Source of the DNA: Streptomyces sp. CB02959 | GTDB taxonomy: Bacteria; Actinomycetota; Actinomycetes; Streptomycetales; Streptomycetaceae | Direction of reading: 5' to 3' | NCBI RefSeq assembly: GCF_002803155.1 | Contig: NZ_NNBP01000012.1 | Span: forward strand, 1 to 64,000 | Length of the DNA stretch: 64,000 nt | In this document: piece after piece, positions 26,098 to 34,345 of the stretch | Position numbering within the stretch: position 1 is the stretch's first letter | Layout: each line of letters opens with the position of its first letter | Made by a program: the position numbers and the translations under genes | Notes under the pieces: model-generated | Seen by the model: the letters and a program-made list of their open reading frames with translations, nothing else | Database searches by the model: none | Told to the model about the DNA's origin: nothing

Positions 26098-27486
26098 TCA
26101 GCCCTCGGACTTCTCCGCCTGCTCGTCGGCACCCTCGGCCTCGGCGACGACGGCCTCGGCGGCCTCCGTCTCGTCCTCGTCCTCAAGGTCGACGACCTCG
26201 CCCTTGGTGTCCTTGACCGTGGCGGCCTCGACGACCACAGCGAGGGCCTTGCCGCGGGCGACCTCGCCCACCAGCATCGGCACCTGGCCGCCTTCGACGA
26301 CGGCCTGGGCGAACTGGTCGGGGCTCATGCCGGAGGACTGGGCACGCCGCATGAGGTGCTCGGTGAGCTCCTCCTGGCTGACGTTCAGCTTCTCCTTGTT
26401 GACCAGCTCGTCGAGGACGAACTGGGTCTTGATGCCCTTCTCGGCCTGCTCCTTGGTCTCGGCGTCGAACTCTTCCTCGGTCTTGCCCTGGATCTCCAGG
26501 TACTTCGCGAGGTCGAGGCCCATCTGGCCGAGCTGGTGGTGCTCCAGGTTGTGCTTGCGGGTGCGGATCTCGTCCTCGAGCAGCTTCTCGGGGATCGGGA
26601 CCTCGATCAGCCCGAGCAGCGCCTCCAGGACCTTCTCCTGGGCCTGGGTGGCCTGGTCGAACTTCTTCATCCGCTCCAGGCGCTTGCGGCTGTCCGCCTT
26701 GAGCTCGTCGAGGGTGTCGAACTCGCTCGCCATCTGGGCGAACTCGTCGTCCAGCTCGGGGAGTTCGCGGGCCTTGACCTCGGTGACGTCGACCTTGACC
26801 TCGGCCTCCTTGCCCTGGGCGGAGCCGCCCTTGAGCTCGGAGGTGAAGGTGGCGCTGCCGCCGGCCTCCAGGCCCTTGACGGCCTCGTCGATGCCGTCGA
26901 GGAGCTCACCGGAGCCGATGGTGTAGCTGACGCCGTTGGCGATGCCGTCGGCCAGCACCTCGCCATCGACCTTGGCCTCCAGGTCCACGGTCACCACGTC
27001 GCCGTCCTGGGCGGCGCGCTCGACCACGCTGGTCGAGGCGAAGCGCTCACGCAGCTGCTCGACGGACTTGTCGACGTCCTCGTCCGACACCTCGACGGCG
27101 TCGACCTCGACCTCGATGCCGGAGTAGTCCGGGATCTCCAGGGCGGGGCGGATGTCGACCTCGGCGGTGAAGGCCAGCAGCTCGTTGTCCTTGAGCTCGG
27201 TGATGTCGACCTCGGGCTGGCCGAGGACGTTGAGCTCGGCCTCGTTGACCGCGCTGGTGTAGAACTTCGGGAGCGCGTCGTTGACGGCCTCTTCCAGCAC
27301 GGCGCCGCGACCGAACCGCTGGTCGATGACGCGAGCCGGGATCTTGCCGCGACGGAAGCCCTTCACCGTGACCTGCTGGTTGATCTTCTTGTACGCCGCG
27401 TCGAGGCTGTCCTTGAGCTCCTCGAAGGGCACCTCGACAGTGAGCCGAACCCGGGTCGGGTTCAGGGTCTCCACGGCGCTCTTCAC
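26098..27486 (-). CDS. tig: Trigger factor
   Basis: A 462-residue ribosome-associated chaperone and prolyl isomerase. The ribosome-binding signature is seen as VKGFRRGKIPARVIDQRFG (about residues 42-60), a PPIase domain lies at about 160-245 (DGDVVTVDLEAKVDG), and a C-terminal helical chaperone domain follows. The last 35 residues are strongly acidic (DLEDEDETEAAEAV). It starts at the ATG at 27484-27486. It has the usual position upstream of clpP1 and is separated by a hairpin. An AT-richer stretch near 27601 on the minus strand (TACTAT) could be its -10 element. Confidence 0.96.
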   Translation of the reverse strand: MKSAVETLNPTRVRLTVEVPFEELKDSLDAAYKKINQQVTVKGFRRGKIPARVIDQRFGRGAVLEEAVNDALPKFYTSAVNEAELNVLGQPEVDITELKDNELLAFTAEVDIRPALEIPDYSGIEVEVDAVEVSDEDVDKSVEQLRERFASTSVVERAAQDGDVVTVDLEAKVDGEVLADGIANGVSYTIGSGELLDGIDEAVKGLEAGGSATFTSELKGGSAQGKEAEVKVDVTEVKARELPELDDEFAQMASEFDTLDELKADSRKRLERMKKFDQATQAQEKVLEALLGLIEVPIPEKLLEDEIRTRKHNLEHHQLGQMGLDLAKYLEIQGKTEEEFDAETKEQAEKGIKTQFVLDELVNKEKLNVSQEELTEHLMRRAQSSGMSPDQFAQAVVEGGQVPMLVGEVARGKALAVVVEAATVKDTKGEVVDLEDEDETEAAEAVVAEAEGADEQAEKSEG

Positions 27487-27690
27487 GGTTCGGTCTCCTT
27501 GGGCTGACTTCGGGGGTTTTGCCTGAGATCAGCCGGCGTCCGGCATGTCCCGGCCCGGCCGATCGCGCCCGGTACAGAGACATACGGGCACGCAGCTTGC
27601 ATAGTAACCGCAAGGAGGAGGGCACCCACAACGCGATCTTCAACGGTCGCTTATGCCCGCTTTCCGTCACGCGGGCCGCGTACCTACTGG

Positions 27691-27764
27691 TCGGGGTGGC
27701 CGGATTCGAACCGACGACCTTCCGCTCCCAAAGCGGACGCGCTACCAAGCTGCGCCACACCCCG
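27691..27764 (-). tRNA. tRNA-Pro (anticodon TGG)
   Basis: A 74-base cloverleaf on the minus strand. The acceptor stem CGGGGTG pairs with CACCCCG, the D arm is GCGCAGCTTGGTAGCGC, the anticodon arm is TCCGC-TTTGGGA-GCGGA with TGG, and the T arm carries GGTTCGAATCC. The discriminator is A. CCA is not encoded. Confidence 0.95.
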
Positions 27765-27900
27765 TCGGTGCGACACGTAGGGTACATGGCCGCGGACGGT
27801 GTGGCTGCCCGTTATTCGGGAGCGCGATGCGGTGTGCGCGCGACCGCCTTCACCCGCTACGATGCTCTGCGTGCCGAGGTCTCACCGACCGTCGGCGCTC

Positions 27901-27971
27901 GCGGGCGTAGCTCAATGGTAGAGCCCCAGTCTTCCAAACTGGCTACGCGGGTTCGATTCCCGTCGCCCGCT
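27901..27971 (+). tRNA. tRNA-Gly (anticodon TCC)
   Basis: A 71-base cloverleaf: acceptor GCGGGCG with CGCCCGC, D arm GCTCAATGGTAGAGC, anticodon arm CCAGT-CTTCCAA-ACTGG with TCC, T arm CGGGTTCGATTCCCG, discriminator T. It is followed at once by a terminator hairpin. Confidence 0.95.
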
Positions 27972-27978
27972 CGCAAGA

Positions 27979-28012
27979 GGAAAGCCCCGGACCCTTCGGT
28001 CCGGGGCTTTCC
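27979..28012 (+). terminator. Terminator of tRNA-Gly
   Basis: A perfect 15-bp stem (27979-27993 with 27998-28012) with a four-base loop, eight bases past the tRNA-Gly 3' end. Confidence 0.85.
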
Positions 28013-28077
28013 GCGTTCCCGGGGCTTCTGTGCACCCCTGCTTCTCTCCCGCAACGGGAGTCCCTAGGGTGGCCGGC

Positions 28078-28458
28078 ATGGAGATCTGGCTGAATCCCGC
28101 GTGCTCGAAGTGCCGTGCAGCGGTGGAGATTCTGGACGCCGAGGGCGCCGAGTACACCGTACGGAAGTATCTGGAGGAGCCGCCGACCGCCGGCGAGCTG
28201 CGCGCCGTACTGGACCGCCTGGGCCTGGAGCCCTGGGACATCACCCGGACCCAGGAGGCCGAGGCGAAGGAACTGGGCGTCGGGGCATGGGGGCGCACCG
28301 ACGCCGAGCGGGACCGATGGATCGAGGCGCTGGCGGCGCACCCCAAGTTGATCCAGCGGCCGATCATCACCGCCGACGACGGATCGGCGCTGGTGGGGCG
28401 CAGCGAGGATGCCGTACGTGACGCGCTGACCCGGACCGGGGGCGGACGGACCCCCTGA
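28078..28458 (+). CDS. ArsC/Spx-family thioredoxin-fold protein
   Basis: A 126-residue protein of the arsenate reductase/Spx family. The N-terminal strand and redox site read IWLNPACSKCRAAVEIL with a C-x-x-C pair (about residues 9 and 12). The ArsC pattern continues with RKYLEEPPTAGELRAVLDRLG and HPKLIQRPIIT (the conserved RP). Two cysteines in the first motif are typical of Spx-like or glutaredoxin-type ArsC proteins. With no ars genes nearby, a general thiol-redox role is as likely as arsenate reduction. The ATG at 28078 lies 16 bases beyond GGGAG. It stands alone between the tRNA-Gly terminator and a convergent small gene. Confidence 0.85.
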   Translation: MEIWLNPACSKCRAAVEILDAEGAEYTVRKYLEEPPTAGELRAVLDRLGLEPWDITRTQEAEAKELGVGAWGRTDAERDRWIEALAAHPKLIQRPIITADDGSALVGRSEDAVRDALTRTGGGRTP

Positions 28459-28497
28459 GCCCGGCCTGCGGACCGTGACCCGTTCCAGGAACCCGTC

Positions 28498-28692
28498 CTA
28501 GAACGTGATGTGGTTGATGGTCTGCGCGATGGAGTTCAAGAATCTGTTGATCGACGGCGCCATGCCCGTGGAGGCAAGGAAGAAGCCGAAAAGTATGGCG
28601 ACGAACGCCGGTCCGGCCTTGATCGCCTTCTGTCTGATCAGTACGACCAGGATGATTCCCAACATCAGGACAACTGATAGCGACAGAGCCAC
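28498..28692 (-). CDS. Small conserved membrane protein (64 aa)
   Basis: A 64-residue protein with two hydrophobic stretches (LSVVLMLGIILVVLI at 4-18 and FVAILFGFFLASTG at 30-43) and a short polar tail (INRFLNSIAQTI). I recognise this type as a widespread small Streptomyces membrane protein of unknown function. Its amphipathic tail recalls proteins that sit on gas vesicles or membranes, but that is a guess. The start is the GTG at 28690-28692. Codon bias is less GC-extreme than in its neighbours, in keeping with the AT-richer intergenic DNA around it. Confidence 0.7.
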   Translation of the reverse strand: MALSLSVVLMLGIILVVLIRQKAIKAGPAFVAILFGFFLASTGMAPSINRFLNSIAQTINHITF

Positions 28693-29046
28693 AACTGATC
28701 ACACCCTCGGTCGGAACGCCTCACCGGCCCTGGGGCATGCCGCGCACACCCCGGCACCCATCGTGCCATCAACTCCCTGCCCATTGCAGGCGGGTGACGA
28801 ATCATCGGCCAACGCTTTGCTCGTTCCCGATCGTTCATCCCGTGCCGCTTCCGGTCGGTCCGGCGGGCCCTCTTGCCCCGCCGGACCGACCCCCAAAAGC
28901 TCCCGCACCGCCTCACAACGGTCACTGGTTAATGCTTTGGTAATCTAAGTATTGACTAGTTCTTGACGCTGTCTTGACCTCGTGTGCGACCGGCACGTGC
29001 CCGGACTCACATCGACGGCGCACTGACGACCAGGAGGAACGGGCCC
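28693..29046. other. 354-base intergenic region with AT-rich core
   Basis: Between a leftward small membrane gene and the rightward antiporter. No ORF of its own. It holds an unusually AT-rich stretch (about 28928-28980), three TTGAC repeats at 11-base spacing, and an AGGAGG ribosome site at 29032-29037. Promoters for both flanking genes must lie here. Confidence 0.7.
28952..28984. promoter_or_regulatory. Three 11-bp direct repeats (TTGAC)
   Basis: TTGAC begins at 28952, 28963 and 28974, exactly 11 bases apart. On the other strand the units read GTCAA. Repeats at 11-bp spacing on one face of the helix are the usual layout for OmpR/PhoP-class response regulators. In Streptomyces the PHO box has 11-bp units but a different core (GTTCAC), so the binding protein is not identified. 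Confidence 0.45.
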
Positions 29047-30285
29047 ATCGGACACGCAGACACCCTGATCGCCATGGGCGGCGCCTTTCTTGCCGCCGCC
29101 GTCCTGGCCCGCCTCGGCGGCCGCATCGGACTCCCCACCATCCCGCTGTTCATCCTGGCCGGAATCCTGCTCGGCCCGCACACGCCCGGCATCGTGCTGG
29201 TCGCCGATCCGCACGACCTGGAAATGCTCTCCCTCCTCGGCCTGGTGCTGCTGCTCTTCTACCTGGGCCTGGAATTCCACGTCGACGACCTCAAGGCGGG
29301 CGGTCGGCGGATGGCGCTGGCCGGCGGCGCGTACCTGACGCTGAACGTCGGTGCCGGGCTCGGCTTCGGCTTCGCGCTCGGCTGGGGCGCCTCCGAGGCG
29401 CTGGTGCTCGCCGGGGTGCTCGGCATCTCGTCGTCCGCGATCGTCACCAAGGTCCTGGTCGACACCGGGCGGCTGGGAAATCCGGAGACCAAGCCGATCC
29501 TCGGCATCATCGTCGTCGAGGACATCTTCCTGGCCCTCTACCTGGCCGCGCTGCAACCGGTGCTCTCCGGGGCCGACTCGCTCGCGGCGGCGGCGCCGGC
29601 CGCGGGGAAGGCGTTCGGCTTCCTGCTGCTGCTCGCCGCGGCGGCCCGTTGGGGCACCCGGCTCATCGGCCGGCTGATCGCCACCAAGGACAGCGAACTG
29701 CTGGTGATCTCCTTCCTCGGCGCCGCGGTCCTGGTCGCCGGGGTCTCCGAGTGGTTCGGGGTCGCCGACGCCATCGGGGCGTTCATGGTGGGGCTGATGC
29801 TCGGCGGGACGAGTTCCGGGCCGCGGATCCGGAAGCTGGTGCATCCGCTGCGGGACGCGTTCGGGGCGATCTTCTTCTTCGCGTTCGGGCTCTCCATCGA
29901 CCCCGGTGACCTGCCGACGGTGGTGTGGCCGGTGCTGATCGCGGTGGCGCTGACGCTGGCGATGAACGTCCTCGCGGGGCTGGCCGCGGCCCGGATCCAC
30001 GGCTTCGGTCCCGGGCCGGCCGCGAACATCGCCACCGCGCTGCTGGCCCGCGGCGAGTTCGCGCTGATCCTCGCGACGATGGCGGCGGGGGCCGGACTCG
30101 ACGACCGGCTGGCCCCGTTCATCGCCGGTTACGTGCTGATCCTGGCGGTCCTCGGACCGCTGGCGGCCGGCCGCTCCGGGCTGCTGGCGCGGGTGCTGCC
30201 GGGTGGTGGCGCGGGGCGGGCGGCCGAGCCCGCCGCGGCGGTCAGCCGTCCCGACAGATCAGCAGCAGTGCCCGGTCGTCGTTGA
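29047..30285 (+). CDS. KefB-type cation:proton antiporter (CPA2)
   Basis: A protein of about 412 residues with 12-13 membrane segments of the Na+/H+ exchanger (CPA2) fold. Typical sequences: GLPTIPLFILAGILLGPHTPG in the first helices (shortened here), LLLFYLGLEFH, and the ion-site region LGISSSAIVTKVL. There is no RCK/TrkA-N domain. AGGAGG at 29032-29037 is followed after nine bases by ATC at 29047, in frame (I-G-H-A-D-T-L). No ATG, GTG or TTG is suitably placed: a GTG at 28984 would put the ribosome site inside the gene, and the ATG at 29074 is 36 bases away and would cut the first helix. AUC initiation is the best fit. The 3' end overlaps the convergent phosphatase gene by 44 bases. Confidence 0.85.
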   Translation: MGHADTLIAMGGAFLAAAVLARLGGRIGLPTIPLFILAGILLGPHTPGIVLVADPHDLEMLSLLGLVLLLFYLGLEFHVDDLKAGGRRMALAGGAYLTLNVGAGLGFGFALGWGASEALVLAGVLGISSSAIVTKVLVDTGRLGNPETKPILGIIVVEDIFLALYLAALQPVLSGADSLAAAAPAAGKAFGFLLLLAAAARWGTRLIGRLIATKDSELLVISFLGAAVLVAGVSEWFGVADAIGAFMVGLMLGGTSSGPRIRKLVHPLRDAFGAIFFFAFGLSIDPGDLPTVVWPVLIAVALTLAMNVLAGLAAARIHGFGPGPAANIATALLARGEFALILATMAAGAGLDDRLAPFIAGYVLILAVLGPLAAGRSGLLARVLPGGGAGRAAEPAAAVSRPDRSAAVPGRR

Positions 30286-31387
30286 CGTCCTTGGCGACGG
30301 CCTCGATCAGGTGCCAGGCGGCGCCGGCCAAGCCGCCGTGCACATAGCGCTCGGCCTCGCCGGTCAGGCGGTCGATGCCCTCGGCGATGTCGCGGTCGGC
30401 GGCCTCCACCAGGCCGTCGGTGAACAGCATCAGGACGTCGCCGGGGCGCAGCGTCCCCTTGACCGGGTCGAACTGGGCGCCGTCGTAGACCCCGAGCAGC
30501 GGCCCCTCCCCCGCCTTCTCCTCCCAGCGGCCGGTGCCCGCGCTGAGCTGGAGGGCGGGGAGGTGGCCCGCGGAGAAGAGTTCGTAGTCGCCGGACTCCA
30601 GGTCGAGGACGAGGTGGACGGAGGTGGCGAAGCCCTCGTCCCAGTCCTGGCGCAGCAAGTAGCCGTTGGCGGCCGGCAGGAAGGCGTGCGGCGGGAGGGA
30701 GCCGAGCAGGCCGCCGAAGGCGCCGGAGAGGAGCAGCGACCGGGACGCGGCGTCCATGCCCTTGCCGGAGACGTCGGTGAGCACGACCTCCAGGATGTTG
30801 CCGCCCTGGGTGCAGGAGGCCACCACGAAGTCGCCGGAGAAGGACTGGCCGCCGGCCGGGCGGAGCGCCATCTCGTGGTGCCAGCCCTTGGGGAGCTTGG
30901 GGAGTTTGCTCTGGACGCGGATCCGTTCGCGCAGGTCGAAGAGCATGGTGCCGCCGCGCCGCCAGGGCACGCCGACCCGGCTGCGGAACTGGGCGACCAG
31001 CAGCCCGGAGAGGCCGACCGCGGCGACCACCAGGACGGTGCCCGGGGTGATCCGGTCGCGGCCCTCGTCGTACGGGCCGAACAGGGCCGCCTCGACGATC
31101 AGTGCGGCGGCGGAGGCCGCGTACAGGGCGAGGAGGTTGGCCGGCCGCAGCAGCAGGCCGCCGGCGATGATCGGGAGGACGAGCGCGGTCGGCGCGATCC
31201 ACTCCGGGTGCCAGAGGGTGCCGCCGGCGATGGCCGGGACGGCGGCGAGCAGGGCGGCCAGCGCGACCCAGTCGGAGCCGTCGCCGCGGAAGTAGTCGAC
31301 ACCGGCCTTGCGCATGCCGATCCGGGCCCGGTGCAGCCGTTTGCGCATCCGGGCCCTCAGGCTTTCCGCTCCCGCGCCGCGTGTCAT
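30242..31387 (-). CDS. SpoIIE/RsbU-type PP2C protein phosphatase, membrane-bound
   Basis: A 381-residue protein: about five membrane helices (residues 40-140), then a SpoIIE-family serine phosphatase domain (160-380). Metal and fold motifs are visible as SFSGDFVVAS, VLTDVSGKGMDAA, LMLFTDGLVEAAD and NDDRALLLI. Such enzymes dephosphorylate anti-anti-sigma factors or their relatives and are numerous in Streptomyces. No anti-sigma partner is next to it. It starts at the ATG at 31385-31387. The terminal 44 bases overlap the end of the convergent antiporter gene. Confidence 0.9.
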   Translation of the reverse strand: MTRGAGAESLRARMRKRLHRARIGMRKAGVDYFRGDGSDWVALAALLAAVPAIAGGTLWHPEWIAPTALVLPIIAGGLLLRPANLLALYAASAAALIVEAALFGPYDEGRDRITPGTVLVVAAVGLSGLLVAQFRSRVGVPWRRGGTMLFDLRERIRVQSKLPKLPKGWHHEMALRPAGGQSFSGDFVVASCTQGGNILEVVLTDVSGKGMDAASRSLLLSGAFGGLLGSLPPHAFLPAANGYLLRQDWDEGFATSVHLVLDLESGDYELFSAGHLPALQLSAGTGRWEEKAGEGPLLGVYDGAQFDPVKGTLRPGDVLMLFTDGLVEAADRDIAEGIDRLTGEAERYVHGGLAGAAWHLIEAVAKDVNDDRALLLICRDG

Positions 31388-31444
31388 TGTTCTGGGACCT
31401 TATCCACCCGTTCGGCGGCGCGTCGATTCGCCGCACGTCACCCC

Positions 31445-31462
31445 GGGGAATTGCGGGGAATT
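31445..31462. promoter_or_regulatory. Direct repeat GGGGAATT x2
   Basis: GGGGAATT at 31445-31452 and 31455-31462, ten bases apart, in the divergent region between the PP2C gene and the Eis-like gene. AT-rich cores stand out against the local composition. Possible regulator site, otherwise unexplained. Confidence 0.3.
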
Positions 31463-31514
31463 CGCGTTCGAAATGCGGTCGCGCGGCCGGAGGGCGGGCT
31501 GCTAGGGATGGCCC

Positions 31515-32744
31515 ATGACAACAGAGTTGCGGCCGTTGCGGGATGCCGACTGGGATGCCTGGTACGACAAGCTGGACGTGGCGTTCGGCGGGATCCCGGA
31601 CGGGCCGGAGAGGCGCGCGTGGTGGCGGGCGATCACCGAGGTCGAGCGGGCGTTCGCGGTCCGGGACGGTGACGAGATCGTCGGCACCGGCGGATCGTTC
31701 TCGTTCGGACTAACGGTGCCCGGCGGCGCGGAACTGGCCGTGGCCGGGGTCACCCTGATCAGCGTGCAGCCGACCCACCGGCGGCGCGGGGTGCTGCGCT
31801 CGATGATGCGGCACCAGCTGACGGACGTGCACGAACGCGGGGAGGCACTGGCGGTGCTGACCGCCACGGAGCCGGCGATCTACGGGCGGTTCGGGTACGG
31901 CCCGGCCACCCAGGAGCTCCGGATGACCGTGGACACGCTGCGGCTGGCCGCCCCGGACCTGCCGGGCGTGGACGACGTCCGGCTGCGGCTGGTGGATCCG
32001 GCGGCCGCGCTGGAGGAGTGCGAGCGGGTCTACGCGCGGCTGGTGCCGACCCGGCCCGGGATGCTGGCGCGCCGCCCGCACTGGGGGCGGGGCGGGGTGC
32101 TCGACCCGGAGGGCGAGCGGAACGGCGCCGGTGCGCTGCAGTGCGTACTGGCCGAGGTGGACGGCGAGGTGCGGGGGTACGCGCGGTACGCCGTCAAGCC
32201 CGAGTGGGATCACACCGGGCCGCGCGGGACGGTGCTGGTGCGCCATATCGACGCGCTGGACCCGGTGGCCTACGCCGCCCTGTGGCGCTATCTGTTCGGG
32301 ATCGACCTGACGGCGTCGGTGGCGGTGCGCGGCCGGCCGGTGGACGACCCGCTGCTGCACCTGGTGGCCGACCAGCGGCGGTGCGACATCGGGGTGCGGG
32401 AGTCGCTGTTCGTCCGGCCGGTGGACGTCGGGGCGGCGCTGGCGGCCCGGACGTACCAGGCGCCGGTGGACGTGGTGCTGGAGGTCGCCGACGACTTCTG
32501 CCCGTGGAACGCGGGGCGCTGGCGGCTGTCCGGCGACGCGAAGGGCGCGAGTTGCGAGCGGACCACCGATCCTGCCGAACTCGCGCTGTCCGTACGGGAG
32601 TTGGGCTCGGCCTATCTGGGCGGGTTCACGCTGTCGGCGCTGGCCGGTGCCGGGCGGGTGCGGGAGCTGCGGACGGGGGCGCTGGCCGCGGCGTCGGTGG
32701 CGTTCGGGTCGGACGCGGCGCCGTGGCTGCCGCACGGCTTCTGA
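31515..32744 (+). CDS. Eis-family GNAT N-acetyltransferase
   Basis: A 409-residue protein with the three-part Eis architecture: an N-terminal GNAT domain with the acetyl-CoA loop VQPTHRRRGVLRSMMR (about residues 80-95), a second GNAT-like region, and a C-terminal SCP2-like domain ending in PWLPHGF. Eis proteins use their free C-terminal carboxylate near the active site and acetylate lysines or aminoglycosides at several amines. Substrate here is unknown, and aminoglycoside modification is only one option. The ATG at 31515 is 20 codons short of an upstream alternative and is the natural start (MTTELRPL). It is divergent from the PP2C gene. Confidence 0.9.
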   Translation: MTTELRPLRDADWDAWYDKLDVAFGGIPDGPERRAWWRAITEVERAFAVRDGDEIVGTGGSFSFGLTVPGGAELAVAGVTLISVQPTHRRRGVLRSMMRHQLTDVHERGEALAVLTATEPAIYGRFGYGPATQELRMTVDTLRLAAPDLPGVDDVRLRLVDPAAALEECERVYARLVPTRPGMLARRPHWGRGGVLDPEGERNGAGALQCVLAEVDGEVRGYARYAVKPEWDHTGPRGTVLVRHIDALDPVAYAALWRYLFGIDLTASVAVRGRPVDDPLLHLVADQRRCDIGVRESLFVRPVDVGAALAARTYQAPVDVVLEVADDFCPWNAGRWRLSGDAKGASCERTTDPAELALSVRELGSAYLGGFTLSALAGAGRVRELRTGALAAASVAFGSDAAPWLPHGF

Positions 32745-32772
32745 CGGTTGCGGGCACGGCCCGCCGCGTCCT

Positions 32773-33594
32773 TCAGGGGCGGGCGGCGGCGGGCTGGCAG
32801 CCGGGGCACCAGAAGAGGTTGCGGGCGGCGAGGTCGGCGGTGCGGACCTCGCTGCCGCAGATGTGGCAGGCGGCGCCGGTGCGGCGGTAGACGTAGACCT
32901 CGCCGCCGTGGTCGTCGACCCGGGGCGGGCGGCCCATGGCCTCCGGGGTGTGCTCGGGGCGGACGGTGTCGATCCGGTTGTTCCGCACGCCCTCCCGCAT
33001 CAGGGCGGCCAGGTCGGCCCAGACGGCGTCCCACTGGTCCCGGCGGAGGGCGCGGCCCGGGAGGTAGGGGTCGATGCCGTGCCGGAAGAGGACCTCGGCG
33101 CGGTAGACGTTGCCGACGCCGGCGATCACCTTCTGGTCGAGCAGCAGCGCCGCGAGGGTGGTGCGGCTGCGGGCGATCCGCTGCCAGGCGCGGTCGCCGT
33201 CGTCGTCCGGCCGCAGCGGGTCGGGGCCCAGCCGGTCGTGTATCGCCTGCTTCTCGGCGTCGGTGATCAGCGCGCAGGCGGTGGGGCCGCGCAGGTCGGC
33301 GTGGTGGCCGGCGCCGACCAGCCGCAGCCGGACGGTGTCGGTGGGCGGCGGGGCCGGGGCGGTGCCGAAGCCGAGCTTGCCGAAGAGGCCGAGGTGGACG
33401 TGGACCCAGCGGTCCAGGCCGAAGCCGAGGAAGAGGTGCTTGCCGTGGGCCTCGGCGGTCTCCATGACCTGGCCGTCGATGAGCGCCGCGCCCTCGGCGA
33501 ACTTGCCCTGCGGGCTGGTCACCCGGACCTTCCGCCCCTGGAACCGGTCGCGGTGGTCCGCGGCCAGGCGGTGGATCGTGTGCCCCTCGGGCAT
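32773..33594 (-). CDS. Fpg/Nei family DNA glycosylase (endonuclease VIII-like)
   Basis: A 273-residue base-excision repair enzyme. The N-terminus is MPEGHTIHR, giving the catalytic Pro2 and Glu3 after Met removal. The helix-two-turn-helix reads LDQKVIAGVGNVYRAEVLF, and a C-terminal zinc finger has C-x2-C and C-x2-C (CHICG and FWCPGC). The H in position 5-6 (GHTIH) marks the Nei2-type actinobacterial branch rather than Fpg. The ATG at 33592-33594 is fixed by Pro2 and by GGAGGA 7 bases upstream. The frame is open 14 codons further. It is next to rpiB on the same strand and probably downstream of it in one unit. Confidence 0.93.
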   Translation of the reverse strand: MPEGHTIHRLAADHRDRFQGRKVRVTSPQGKFAEGAALIDGQVMETAEAHGKHLFLGFGLDRWVHVHLGLFGKLGFGTAPAPPPTDTVRLRLVGAGHHADLRGPTACALITDAEKQAIHDRLGPDPLRPDDDGDRAWQRIARSRTTLAALLLDQKVIAGVGNVYRAEVLFRHGIDPYLPGRALRRDQWDAVWADLAALMREGVRNNRIDTVRPEHTPEAMGRPPRVDDHGGEVYVYRRTGAACHICGSEVRTADLAARNLFWCPGCQPAAARP

Positions 33595-33614
33595 CGGGTG
33601 TCCTCCAGTGGGCG

Positions 33615-33650
33615 CGCCCGCTCCCCCGGTGGCCACCGGGGAAACGGGCG
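33615..33650 (-). terminator. Weak hairpin between rpiB and nei-type gene
   Basis: A perfect 18-base palindrome (33624-33641) flanked by CGCCCG/CGGGCG arms (33615-33620, 33645-33650). It may partly terminate rpiB transcripts 20 bases past its stop. Confidence 0.4.
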
Positions 33651-33669
33651 ACGGCGGGGTGCGAGGGGG

Positions 33670-34164
33670 TCAGCCCTGCTGCGGGTGGTGGGCCGGGATC
33701 GGGGGGAGCTCACCGGCGGTCTCGTAGGCGGAGAGCATCTCGATCCGGCGGGTGTGCCGCTCCTCACCCGAGTACGGGGTGGCGAGGAAGACCTCGACGA
33801 AGCGGGTGGCCTCCTCGACGGTGTGCATCCGGCCGCCGACGGAGACGACGTTGGCGTTGTTGTGCTCGCGGCCGAGCTTGGCGGTCTCCTCGCTCCACGC
33901 CAGCGCGGCGCGGACGCCCTTGACCTTGTTGGCGGCGATCTGCTCACCGTTGCCGGAGCCGCCGATCACGATGCCCAGGCCCTCCGGGTCGGCGGCGGTC
34001 TTCTCCGCGGCGCGCAGGCAGAACGGGGGGTAGTCGTCCTGGGCGTCGTAGATGTGCGGACCGCAGTCGACGGGCTCGTGGCCGTTGGCCTTGAGCCAGT
34101 CGACGAGGTGGTTCTTGAGGTCGAAGCCGGCATGGTCGGAGCCGATGTACACGCGCATGGTCAT
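33670..34164 (-). CDS. rpiB: Ribose-5-phosphate isomerase B
   Basis: A 164-residue RpiB/LacAB enzyme converting ribose 5-phosphate and ribulose 5-phosphate. It opens MRVYIGSDHAGFDLK and carries the active-site loop GIVIGGSGNGEQIAANKVKG. The catalytic Cys of E. coli RpiB is absent, and Glu in GSGNGEQ takes its place, as in mycobacterial RpiB. The ATG at 34162-34164 (MTMRVY) or the one two codons later is the start. The C-terminal tail is Pro/His/Gln-rich. Confidence 0.95.
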   Translation of the reverse strand: MTMRVYIGSDHAGFDLKNHLVDWLKANGHEPVDCGPHIYDAQDDYPPFCLRAAEKTAADPEGLGIVIGGSGNGEQIAANKVKGVRAALAWSEETAKLGREHNNANVVSVGGRMHTVEEATRFVEVFLATPYSGEERHTRRIEMLSAYETAGELPPIPAHHPQQG

Positions 34165-34345
34165 GAGTGTGGCATGCCGTTCCCGGGGAATACGCCATCG
34201 GGGCAGCGGCCCGTCCGCCGGCCGCGCCCCGCAACTCCAGGCAACTCGCCAGTAACGACACGATCCGGATTCGGCTCTTCCAAACGCTCGTTAACAACGT
34301 TCTAATGCCTGGGTTCGACACTAGAACCACCGAAGGACGGTGCAC

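Noticed and set aside
28921..28984. A clear sigma-70 type promoter in the AT-rich stretch
   Set aside because: TTGACT and TTGACG are good -35 matches, but no fitting -10 lies 16-19 bases further on either strand. The direct-repeat reading explains the sequence better.
28984..29046. GTG at 28984 as start of the antiporter
   Set aside because: It would put the only good ribosome site (AGGAGG) inside the gene as Arg-Arg and has no ribosome site of its own.
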